DNA of 64,000 nt, from assembly GCA_001986395.2 (NCBI GenBank), contig MQVO02000003.1, forward strand, positions 1,550,001-1,614,000, written 5' to 3'. This document shows positions 44,955 through 54,430 of the stretch, piece after piece. Position numbers and translations under genes: made by a program. Each line of letters starts with the position of its first letter. The stretch's first letter is position 1. This stretch comes from Irpex lacteus (lineage: Eukaryota > Basidiomycota > Agaricomycetes > Polyporales > Irpicaceae). The notes beneath the pieces were generated by a model. It had not been told where the DNA came from. It saw nothing but the letters and a program-made list of their open reading frames with translations, and ran no database searches.

Positions 44955-45796
44955 TTACTGGGATAACAGCTCGACATCCGCTTCTGAAGGCCAGAACGTG
45001 GCTTCCAGCTCGATCACTCGCGCCCATATCTCCTCTGCTCTGTCGCCAGCTTCGGTACCGGGTTTGATACCCAGGCTGGAGCGAACAGGAGATTCTGTCA
45101 GCGCACCACAACAAAGCGAACGTTCAAACTCACTCGTTTACTATGTCCTCAAGGTCTTGTACGAACTTTTCAAACTCTGCATTTGTCCAGTTGTCTACCA
45201 GACCCGACAACGCGTCTGATGGAGGCTTCATAGCGCTGGCGAGTTGAGTCTTGACGTATTTCCACGAGTCAAGGTATACCTGGAGTAGGAACGGAACGTG
45301 AGCGTCGGGATGGTCATATGCTCAACATACTCACCCTTTCCATGGCCCATAAGAACACCAGTCCATCATGCAGCCCTCCGCTCGCAGCCGTCCTGATCAT
45401 CTCAGCCGTATAATCCCTCGTCGCCTTCCTCTCCCTCCATCCCTCAATCTTCAGCCCGAACTTCTCCGCAGTCTCAACAAAGAACCCCGTCTCCCTCACC
45501 ACATTCTGCAACGAATACGTCAACACTTCGAGGATGCGGCGGTTAGCCTTTTCTTGAGGGGATCGCAGGCCGTGCAGGGAGGAGAAGGGGATGGAGGAGA
45601 GCAGGTGCCCGACGAAGCGGGTGTACCCATGAGCGGCGTATAGACGGTCTTGTGAGAGGTAGAGCGACAGGCGGGCGGGGGAGAGGAGGCCTGTGCCTGC
45701 TGTGGTGAGGAACTCGTGCTCTGTGGCGGCGCTGTATGGGGTGGGCGTCGAGAGGGACACGAGGTGAGAGGTTAGCGTGGGTGCTGCAACGGACAT
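44955..45796 (-). CDS. TENA/THI-4 family protein (heme-oxygenase-like fold)
   Basis: All-helical protein of the TenA type; members hydrolyse aminopyrimidines in thiamine salvage, others have unknown roles. Exons on the minus strand 45796-45335, 45279-45134 and 45075-44955 join in phase to 242 residues. Visible marks: TEHEFLTTAGTGLLSPARLSLYLSQDRLY (residues 24-52), the family F-x-G-x-L...YL-QD signature; RFVGHLL; KFGLKIEG; RDYTAEMIRTAASGGLHDGLVFLWAMERVYLDSWKYV, the substrate-pocket helices; and a C-terminal IWARVIELEATFW. The catalytic Cys pair of bacterial TenA is not evident, as in other fungal relatives. It converges with Stn1, with 147 bp between stops. Exact reaction uncertain. Confidence 0.85.
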
Positions 45797-46034
45797 TGTG
45801 ATAGATGGTTGTGCTGCCAGCTGCTGCCAGTTGAGGGGAACAGAGGAGAACAGTTGACAGTATGACTCCGACTCGGAAGCATAGATTAGATAAGATCATC
45901 ACCCAGGCACCAATGAGATCGTCACAAGTCACGATCACATGATGGCGTCTCGGCCGACTCGACGTGTCACGGTTCACGCGAGTGAGCCAGGCTGGAACTT
46001 GGCGGCTGACCGCGACTACGACTTCATTTCATCG
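45797..46034. other. Upstream region of the TENA gene
   Basis: A 238-bp spacer between the TENA start codon and the first downstream copy of the microexon-array unit. Nothing else was seen. Confidence 0.4.
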
Positions 46035-46300
46035 GGCTTGACACAGGAAGAGAGTGCAGAAAGCATCGATTTCAAAGCTAAAACTACGCTAAATACACAT
46101 GTCGGGCGCGCGTTGGTTTCCCCGCCGAAGCAGGTACTTGTCCCGGAGACCACGAAGAGGTCCGCGCCCATGCTCCGAGAACTATCTACTCTACCTACGG
46201 GAGACGGCCAAGGGAAACATATACGCACCTTTGGATAAAGGAAATGACTCACCTATATAAAGAAGGAAACACATACCTTTCAACGAAGGAAACGACTCAC

Positions 46301-46425
46301 CTGACAAGCCACAACCATCCCTAACACAAAGTCAGTACTCCCTCGAGAAGGAAACTACTCACCTGGTAAGCCACAACCGTCCCTAAACATAAAGTCAGTC
46401 TATCCCCGAGAAGGAGAGTACTCAC
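46301..46425 (-). repeat. Microexon-intron array in copy B
   Basis: Minus strand: introns 46425-46383 (43 nt) and 46362-46321 (42 nt), each GTGAGT...CTGAC...AG, with 20-nt blocks at 46382-46363 and 46320-46301. Confidence 0.82.
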
Positions 46426-46770
46426 CTGATAAGCCACAGCCCCTACCTCCAGCCCCTCAGGTCGACCACGACCGGGATCCTGCACGATAAAACAAGAACC
46501 AGTCAGCATGACGTCTAGCACCATCACAACAGCAAGCGAAGGTACTCATCTTGTAGTAGGGTGGGGAAGGGGAGGGGAATGGTGACCGGACCTGTGAAAG
46601 AAAAGGACAAGGAAAGGAAGGAGCGAGAGCACGCCTATTTATACGTTCTGAAGGTGAGAAAGTCAGTGCTGACTGTCAGCCACAACCCGCTCGGATTTGC
46701 CTTTACAGGCAGTCACCGACGCGAAGCTTCTCTCTCGTTGGCATGTGTTATGGCAATCTCTCCGGATTAG

Positions 46771-46861
46771 GCTCGGGATGATGTCCTTCTGCGAGGCTGC
46801 CAGCAGCCACAGCGGAAACCAAGCTCGGTATGACGTCCCTTCTGTGGCTGACAGCGGGAAA
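46771..46861. repeat. Short imperfect direct duplication inside copy B
   Basis: Segments beginning GCTCGG at 46771 and 46823 are related (GATGATGTCCTTCTG versus TATGACGTCCCTTCTG, then CAGC.GCGG). Copies A and C carry a single version. Confidence 0.5.
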
Positions 46862-47054
46862 CTCGGTACACGGCATACAGCTGTCAATACGTGTTTGTTT
46901 GACAGAACGAACGACGTGATATATTTTGAGTGCATCGCGAACGGTCCTGTACGACTCGGAGGGGAGGACCGTTCACTTGAATCGCAGCCATTGGTGATAT
47001 CGGAATCTCGTTAAAATTAACAGGTCATATCTAACTTGTTTTATTGACTCTACA

Positions 47055-48050
47055 TTTAGGACTCAGACCTGACTCGACGAAAGAGTGCAAAAGGCATCGA
47101 CTCCAAAGTTATTATATTATGCAACAAACAAAATGGGCGCGCGTTGGTTTCCCCGCCGAAGCAGGTATTTGTCCCGGAGACCACGAAGAGGTCCGCGCCC
47201 ATGCTCCGAGAACTATCTACTCTAGCTACCGGGAGACGGCCCAGGGAAACCGATACGCACCTTGTATACAGGGAAACGACCTACCTTGAACCACGACCAT
47301 CCCTATGGATGAAGTCAGCGATCGGCCTTCGTGCGAGAACACAAACACTTACAGTCGCTGGAAAGAAAGACCCACCTTCGTAATCGAAGAAACGACTCAC
47401 CTGGTCAGCCACAACCGTCCCTACAGAAAAAGTCAGTACTCCGTCGAGAAAGGAAACACTCACCTGATAAGCCACATCCGTCCCTACAGAAAAAGTCAAT
47501 ACTCCCTCGAGAAGGAAACTACTCACCTAGTAAGCCACGACCGTCCCTAAAGATCAAGTCAGTCTACCCTCGAGAAGGAGAGTACTCACCTGATAAGCCA
47601 CAGCCCCTACCTCCAGTCCCTCAGGTCGACCACGACCGGGATCCTGCACGATGAAACAAGAACCAGTCAGCATCACGTCTAGCACCGTCACAACAGCAAG
47701 CGAAGGTACTCATCTTGTAGCAAGGGAAGGGAGTGGTAACCGGACCTGTGAAAGAAAAGTGCAAGGAAAGAACGAGGGGAAAGCACGCCTATTTATGCGT
47801 TCTGAAGGTGAGAAACCCAGTGAGCACTGTCAGCCACAACCCGCTCGGATTTGCCTTTTTAGGCAGTCGCCGACGCGAAGCTCTTCTCGTGCTAGCATGT
47901 GTTATGGCGACCTCCTGTGAAGAGGCTCGGTATGACGTCTCATTTGCGGCTAACAGCGGGAGACCCGGTGCACTGGGATACAACTAACGATGGTCGTTTG
48001 TTTGACAGAATGGAAGAAGTGAAATATATGGCGCACCGCGAAAGGTCTTA
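47055..48050 (-). repeat. Microexon-array unit, copy C (sense on -)
   Basis: Third copy, next to copy B in the same orientation. On the minus strand: TATA-like CATAAATA (plus 47790-47797), start region near 47715, exon text ending at 47590, three clean 43-nt introns (47589-47547, 47526-47484, 47463-47421), one diverged segment, and the conserved final exon near 47220-47140. It is closer in sequence to B than to A, consistent with a recent tandem duplication. The reading frame through the unspliced array is broken by a TAG, whereas the spliced array stays open. Confidence 0.7.
47401..47589 (-). repeat. Microexon-intron array in copy C
   Basis: Minus strand: three 43-nt introns (47589-47547, 47526-47484, 47463-47421) with 20-nt blocks at 47546-47527, 47483-47464 and 47420-47401. 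All introns start GTGAGT and end TAG. Confidence 0.85.
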
Positions 48051-48470
48051 ACTTGAAGGGCTGCCAGGATTCAAATATTCATCTACTGGATGTTGGAACA
48101 TATAGGAAAGTCCTTAGAATCGGCCACCCATATCCTATGTCTTTATTGACTCTGCGGCACTTCAAAGCATAGTCAGGGAGGAATGATGCGGCTGTGCAGC
48201 GCCAGCGCTAGCTGCTTGCGATCGATGCTACGCGTCGCGAATATCTAGATCTATTCAAAACACGCTACGTCACAACGGTATGTCACGCTCCTGCTAGCTA
48301 GCGCTCATGATCAGGCTCGAGCTCAGGCTTGAACGTTGAACGTTGAACGTTGAACGTTTGAACTCTTCCGAGTCACAATCGAGCTCTCCAAGTTCAAGGA
48401 TTTACTTTGTCATACTCGTAGCTCGTGGCGCTCGATTTCCGAATTATTAGTACAATCATGGTACGCTGAA
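48051..48470. other. Spacer between the array family and the secreted-protein relic
   Basis: No gene was seen. It contains the short 7-mer repeat at about 48328-48358. Confidence 0.45.
48328..48358. repeat. Short tandem repeat, (TTGAACG)n, about 4 copies
   Basis: Four consecutive TTGAACG units followed by a partial TTTGAAC. Confidence 0.7.
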
Positions 48471-48471
48471 A

Positions 48472-48696
48472 TTGGGTCACACTGGCAGTTTCATCGCCGC
48501 AGGGGTGCGCATTATCTTGACTATCATCATACTGTACTCGACACATTCACAGTCTTATCTACAGCGTACTGACACGTTCGTCAGTACCCTGAAGTCGAAG
48601 TTCCTCAAGGGCGAAAACCTAGGCCCAACGTACTCCAGCGACGCTGACAGAGATTGTTTTATTCTTGCTATCGATACACCTGATGTCGAGGTGTAG
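48472..48696 (+). pseudogene. Decayed copy of the 10-cysteine secreted protein gene
   Basis: The frame ending at 48696 reads DTFVSTLKSKFLKGENLGP...DADRDCFILAIDTPD. This lines up with the core of the intact family (LKSK....ENLRIGPGGF.AD....C..LSID), lacking two or three residues after ENL. It then stops before the cysteine-rich half, and no PGCGQ or PCAC block follows downstream. The region before it has no proper signal peptide in frame. It lies ~0.9 kb upstream of the intact copy at 49606. It is best read as a truncated relic of a third local duplicate. Confidence 0.6.
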
Positions 48697-49605
48697 AATG
48701 CACCCCTCTGCACTTCCGAGATAGCAAGGTTCGTTGAGCGAGCAGGCCTGGATGAATTTGTGCAGGGCTGTTGTCAGGTGCGTGATCATTGATTGTGATG
48801 AATCTTTGAAACTGATGCTCAAGATAGTTGTAGCCTGGGATGTACTGAATGGAATATTCACGTGAATAATCGTCAATTTATACATGTATGGAACATGAGC
48901 CCACAAGTCGAGTGGTTTTGGTATTATATCTCTACAGTGTTGTTACTAATGACTCCGATACAGAGCTGCGTAGACTGATTGTTGGACGAGACGGAGCTTC
49001 GCAACCCGAAGTTACAGCTGGTTCGAACAACTACCGTTATCTTACATAGTCATATCGCTGCTGGTATGTCAAGCTTATCATGAAGCGGGATACACTGCCC
49101 GTAATTGTCATATTATCGCAGTTCACAACAGCATTGTTTCTACCCTGCATTATCATTCCAGGAACAGGATGTGCTTGGAGTGGAGAATGTCCGACAATTT
49201 ACTTTTTAGGATATACCCCATGATGATGCGCTTTATATTTAGCGGCAATACCGGATCCACCGTATGCAAGTCGGTGGGCGCGCGAACACCGCCTCGAGTC
49301 CGTGTGACTGCTGAACGTCGCTATCGTTGGTGACATTGAGGAGCTCTCAGGGTTGCAGCTAATTTGTGAGCCCCGATGCCTCATGTTTCGCCCCAAGGGA
49401 AAGAGGCCATGCACCAGCTCAGACGTGACGAATGGCCGGAAAGGTACCCGTATAAATGAGACTGAGGCCGGACGTTGACCTGCAGCATCTTCGGATTCTC
49501 TCTCCGCACTGGGAACATTTGTCACTGGTCAGTCTGCAGGCTCAGAAATCCTGTATGTTATCTTACGAACCGTGTACAGAAAGTATCATCGACACGTTCC
49601 CATAA
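48697..49605. other. Upstream region of secreted-protein paralogue 2
   Basis: It holds a TATA box at 49451-49457 (TATAAAT) and a probable 5'-UTR intron (donor gtcagt near 49528, acceptor tacag near 49580) before the ATG at 49606. No other gene was seen. Confidence 0.5.
49451..49457 (+). promoter_or_regulatory. TATA box of secreted-protein paralogue 2
   Basis: TATAAAT lies ~150 bp before the ATG and just before a 5'-UTR intron. Paralogue 3 has TATAAAG in the matching place. Confidence 0.6.
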
Positions 49606-50112
49606 ATGGCCTCGACGCTTATGAGGCTCGCTGCTGTGGCAGCAGTCTGCCTAACATTGGCTGGCACCTCGGCCGCCGCTAATTGCGAGGCCGTCACCGA
49701 TCTTGACACGCTCAAGTCTAAGAAGCCCGCCGACAAGAACCTGCGCATCGGGCCAGGCGGGTTCTTCGCGGACGTGTCGGACGACTCATGCTACGTCCTC
49801 TCCATCGACGAACTAGGGTTCAAGGAGAAGAACCCCACTCTCGCGGCGGCATACGCTGATATTGTCGGCAACACCGCTGTCTCTAAGCGTTTAGATACTC
49901 AGCTTGAGGCCCGCGCGAAGCCCGGTTGCGGTCAGGTCTGCGATCCGAAGGACGGTTGCCTCGCTCCATGCGCGTGCAGGTTCATGTACGAGACATGTAC
50001 TCCCTACGGTGATTGCTATGTGAGTAGCCTTGACTGTTTCCAAACATCACTTAAGTCGAATGTAATCACTAACCTTGATGTGCACTAGGATATCTACCGC
50101 TGCAAAGGCTAG
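49606..50112 (+). CDS. Small secreted 10-cysteine protein, family member 2
   Basis: Exons 49606-50019 and 50089-50112 give 145 residues. The last exon is 24 nt (DIYRCKG, stop). The signal peptide (LAAVAAVCLTLAGTSAA) precedes NCEAV. Mature-chain marks: LKSKKPADKNLRIGPGGFFAD, CYVLSIDE, LDTQLEARAKPGCGQVC, GCLAPCACRF, TC, DC, RC: ten cysteines at the same positions as members 1 and 3. It is very close to member 3 (most of the region from DTLKSKKPADKNL to ARAKPGCGQ is shared), indicating recent tandem duplication. No transmembrane segment beyond the signal. Function unknown. Confidence 0.85.
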
Positions 50113-51417
50113 ATACTCACAGCTTGCACCCTGTACTCGACTGGGAATCCGCCCTGGTTGCATTCATGAAACTGTCTATGTAAATCAATACAAATAAATT
50201 GAATACGAATGTAATTGCATTTGCAAGCTGGTAGAACCTGGTGCGAATGAAAGTTAGTTGAGCTTGAGACAACTTCTACGATAACACAATGGTCATTCAG
50301 ATAAGTATTCCTTCGCCGGTCTGAGAGTCTCAGGCTTCAGCAGTCGAAACAAGTGAGACATGCAAGGGCCATCGACGCAGGTTGCGTGACTGTGCCTCGA
50401 CTGATTGGCGTCTGTGCCCGATCGCGATCGAGACGCGCTGCGTCACACTGATAAGGGTGTGACACGCTTAATTTCTAAGTCAAACTTGAACTTCTTCTAC
50501 GCATACTGTAGCTCTACTCCAGAGGTCTATGTCCAGTTGTCAGTACTAGTAAGCTTCCGGATTTACCGCAGACTTTGCGGTGATATATGCTCAATAAAGT
50601 TAAAAACTTTACAGCTCACATCAAGCCGACTCGGACGGATGGTACGAAGCAGACTTCTTGCTAGCAGCGTACTGCCTCCAGCTCGGGTCGCCCGAATTCC
50701 CAATTATCTGAATACATACGATGGCTCAAACATATCTGGCATCACAACTATGGTCATAGGGTGCGCGCATATTACATCCTGCAAGGGTCGTATCATTCAC
50801 TACTAGTATGTGGCAGGATCAAAGATACAATAATTCAGGCGGTCCGAGTCAAGGTGGCGGTCGCATGATGTACGCGTGAGATGGCCGAGGTCTCTTAAGT
50901 CGACCAGGCTGCCTTCCCTGGATGTCAGCCCTGTGGCTGTACTACGTAACAGGCAAATATCTCCATTGAGTGGCACACGAGAGGAGAGCAGCTGTCTGTT
51001 TCCTAAGTACGCGCACGTTTATCATTGTCACCCAAGGCCGACATTCATCTGTGCTCGTCTACGGCGATGAGGTACGTTATTAATAGGAATTTGGTGCCCT
51101 GCGATCATTGATGAACCGTTTAGTGACTCCTCGTTTTGAAATCTCTGCATTGGTCGTTATCACTCCAAGGCAAGGAATGACCGATACTTGACTTAATTGG
51201 TACCTGCCTCGTGTTGGAGCATTACCGCTACACCTGATATTGCAGCCCAATCACTAATGCTGCCGGAGCGGTGGTCAGATATAAAGGATCTCGACATGGC
51301 TTGAACTGCAGCACCCCCTGTTCTTCTTACCCAGAACATCGTGCCACCGGTCAGTAATCACTCTTCACGAGACTGTACCTCGTCTGACGTATCGTTATCG
51401 ATGTTCACAGAAGTCAA
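50113..51417. other. Spacer of 1.3 kb between secreted-protein paralogues 2 and 3
   Basis: It contains a short imperfect hairpin (50440-50467) and, at ~50680-50740, a stretch resembling 48421-48470 upstream of the relic, which hints that this block was duplicated with the genes. A TATA box (TATAAAG, 51280-51286) and a 5'-UTR intron (donor gtcagt ~51352, acceptor cacag ~51411) precede paralogue 3. No other gene was recognised. Confidence 0.45.
51280..51286 (+). promoter_or_regulatory. TATA box of secreted-protein paralogue 3
   Basis: TATAAAG lies ~135 bp before the ATG at 51418, upstream of a 5'-UTR intron. Confidence 0.6.
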
Positions 51418-51920
51418 ATGACTCCCAAGTTTACGAGGCTCTTTGCAGTCGCAGCGGTTTGCTTGACGTTTGCTGGTGTATCGCTCGCCACGAACTGCGA
51501 GGCCGTGTCCGACCTTGAGACCCTACAGTCTAAGAAACCCGCCGACAAGAATCTGCGTATCGGGCCAGGCGGGTTCTTTGCGGATGCTGCGGACGAGTCA
51601 TGCTATGTCCTCTCCATCGACCAACCAGGTTTCAAGGAGCAGAACCCCACTCTCGCAACAACTTACAACGATATTATCGGCAACACCGCTATTTCGAAGC
51701 GTTTGGACACTCAGCTAGAGGCCCGCGCGAAGCCTGGCTGCGGTCAGGCCTGCACTCTCAGTGAAGGGTGCCTTGCACCTTGCGCCTGCAGGTTCCAAGA
51801 TACGCTTTGTACCCCTGACTTCTGCATCGTGAGTACAACGGTCTTACAACTAATACAAGAACAGGCTAAAGGATAATAACCTTACTGCGTTCACAGGATA
51901 TCTACAGATGCACTGGTTGA
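51418..51920 (+). CDS. Small secreted 10-cysteine protein, family member 3
   Basis: Exons 51418-51828 and 51897-51920 give 144 residues, with the family's 24-nt last exon (DIYRCTG, stop). Signal peptide LFAVAAVCLTFAGVSLA, then NCEAV. All ten cysteines are kept: NC, SC, PGCGQAC, GC, PCAC, LC, FC, RC. Compared with member 2, most changes are in the C-terminal cysteine-rich part (TLSEGC versus DPKDGC, QDTLCTPDFC versus MYETCTPYGDC), while the RIGPGGFFAD core is identical. That pattern would fit selection on the exposed C-terminal half, but two sequences are not enough to say so. Confidence 0.85.
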
Positions 51921-54430
51921 ACGGATTGTTGAGGCTACTTACCTGCCATTTCAACAGCTTTGACCGCAACCGAATGGCAATAGGATAGTGACTAGGAATC
52001 GACGTTTTTGTAATGATATATACTTTCCCTGTTTCTTGCGAGCCAATCAGCGATCCCAATTATACGATCACATGACTCGAACACGCTCATTCCGCGTTGT
52101 GCCGCGTCGAGATGGCGGAGTTGGCTAACACTCTTGCCACTAACCATCTAACTGCTATCATTGCGTTAATTTTCTGCCTTCTATTCTGTCGACTGGCTCG
52201 CAGTGCGCTCGTTTGGACTTTGCATTATGAAAGCAGAACAAACAATACTATCTCGAGATTTGCTCAAGATGGTCAAAACGTTTAAGAAGACCGCCCGCCA
52301 GCGAGCCTTGCGGCACTCTTCAGCCAAAGAAAAGATATTCATCAGGTATATAGTAGTCCGATTCTTCAGGGGACACTTTTTCAAGTATGTATTCAAGCCG
52401 TGATTAAGCAGCTCTTGACTTAAACTCATTGCTAGGTTGAAAAGGGAAAAGATGAAGAAAGGATGCTCCTCTTGACTCGTCGTTCAAGATTCCGCACAAT
52501 CAAAGAAAGCTACATTGCGACTAGGAGCTACTGCTAGGCAGCTAGGACGTCCATGTTCACAAATTTCTCGTCCGCGTCCGTACTAAGCTTACTATTCAAG
52601 CTGGCAAACGTAGATTCAATCCAGGCTACGAGAAGCCTATATATTGCTTATCCGCCGAGGGATGGCGGAGATATGTGCATACTGATTCAGATCTTGTGGC
52701 TACAAATCACCGTGTTATTTTTGCCTTGAAACTTTAGAAGCTCATCACTTGCCCTTGAAATTGATTGTTGTGCGTATTTCTCCATTCAAATTGAATCTTT
52801 CTCAAACTAATTGGATGTCCCTATAGGCTTGGAGCACCTTCGAAGAAGATTCTGTCCTTTGTGGCCATACTCTTTCACACGGCCTCTATTCAGTGACCAA
52901 GAATGTTACGTGCTCCTGCGCGGATTATTGCCGTGATTTCAGTGCTCATTCTAGAGGTGTGAGGCTCATCTCAGGCTCAAATTTTCACAGATCTCTTCCA
53001 TGCACGCGTTTGGCAACAACGAGCGGGCGATGCAATAGCTCTATTTCACACCGGCAGTCGGGACGCGAAAGGTCAATAGGCTGGTCGGCTGTTGCAGCCA
53101 CTGGGTGTACATAGGCTCGTGACTGGCCTCTAAGGCTAAACTTCGGTCAAAGCTAACATCATAACGGCAAGGCCTGGTACAGACTTACATGATAAAAGGG
53201 CGTATGGTATCTGCGAGTGACGCACGCAGGACACAGCATGTCTAATAGTCTCTAATAGTGCCAGTGAGAGCGGGCCGGTAAGGCAAAACCATGAATTAAG
53301 TGCGTACCTCCATTCTTGCGATTACGGCTGGGGACCTCACTGTTCACAGTCGGCGTGTAGATGCCATGAATGCAAACCAGCGTATGATCTGTAACAAGGG
53401 GGTTTGGGGCTCAATCCCGAACCTGTGGCAGGTGGCGCACTAGATATTGGCTCCGGTCATATCGTCTCTGGTGGTGCAGACAAGCAATTTCTCTTCATCA
53501 GCAAGCATGTCGATCCAGACGCACAGGGTACAAAAGCTTCGGTCAGTGACCTCCAAGGACGCCGACATCGCACTTCAAAATCTGTTAAGCCGGGACGAGG
53601 AGAGCATGAAGACAATATCATCGCTGCGCATGAATATGATTAGAAAATGACGGGGAAGCAGATCCAGAAGAATGCTGACTAGATCTGCGAAGTCGAAGGG
53701 CACAGGTTCGAGCGCCAAGGCACCCCTTGCCCAACCAAATAGATATCATAGATGATTAACGAAGGGAATTCTCTCATTTTGGTCGGCAATTTAAGCTTGC
53801 TACATACAGTGGCCGGAAGTCGATCACCCTGGACGTCGGGACAAGGTACTGTTTATTCAATACACTCAATGGCTGTTCGTGATAATGATGCCTCTACAGC
53901 TCAGTGTACTGTAGGCAATATCAAGAGTGTACAGCCAGATTCCTGGTTTGGTCCCATGGCGCGCGGAGACCAACAGCTTGCTGCGCGAGTCCCCGACAAT
54001 AGGGTTGCGGCAGAAGCGGGGTCCAGGCACATACTAGCTGGCTTCAACGGGTCGGAAAGGCTTACATTTCCTTTCATTGTCAGCAGCGAGAACTCGATCA
54101 AGCCACCGGCACATCCGGGAAACGTTTGCAGACAAATTCGGAGGCTATGGTTGATCAGAATGGTAATGACGTAGACACAGAAATAAGCACACCATGGTGA
54201 TGTACGTCAACGTAGCAACGGAGAATACTAGGCCTGGATATACGTGTGGATCCAAATGATGAGACTACATGGTATGTAAGCATCCGTATACGATATGGAA
54301 AGGGAAAACAGGACACAGTCGACATGTCAACAACAGTGTGCTATGATATGCTACAGTACACTACAAATGTTCCGAAAAATCATCAGTCCTTGGAAAAGAG
54401 AATGACTGAGCAAGGTCAGGACTCAAGGCA
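51921..54430. other. Gene-poor stretch of 2.5 kb
   Basis: Open frames at 53404-53643 and 53752-54174 (+) were considered, but they have no signal peptide, domain or splice context. No terminal repeats or transposase-like text were found. It may be degraded duplicated or mobile DNA. Confidence 0.4.

Larger units (their letters stand above)
46035..46990 (-). repeat. Microexon-array unit, copy B (sense on -)
   Basis: Second copy of the ~0.95 kb unit, inverted relative to copy A and in direct tandem with copy C (period ~1.03 kb). On the minus strand it shows a TATA box (TATAAATA, plus 46636-46643), the start region near 46550, exon text ending at 46426, an array of two clean introns (46425-46383 and 46362-46321) and a third diverged one, then the conserved final exon (RVDSSRSMGADLFVVSGT) at ~46190-46110. 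One intron is 42 nt, not 43, which breaks the 63-bp period but not the splice signals. The promoter-side end carries a partial internal duplication (46771-46861). Confidence 0.7.

Noticed and set aside
41140..48050. LTR retrotransposon or large DNA transposon with the 0.95-kb copies as terminal repeats
   Set aside because: The DNA between the copies holds two ordinary intron-rich cellular genes and no integrase, transposase or reverse-transcriptase text. The copies also have gene-like internal structure.
53404..54174. Two frames of 79 and 140 codons in the gene-poor stretch
   Set aside because: There is no signal peptide, domain, or plausible splice sites linking them, and the amino-acid composition is random-like.
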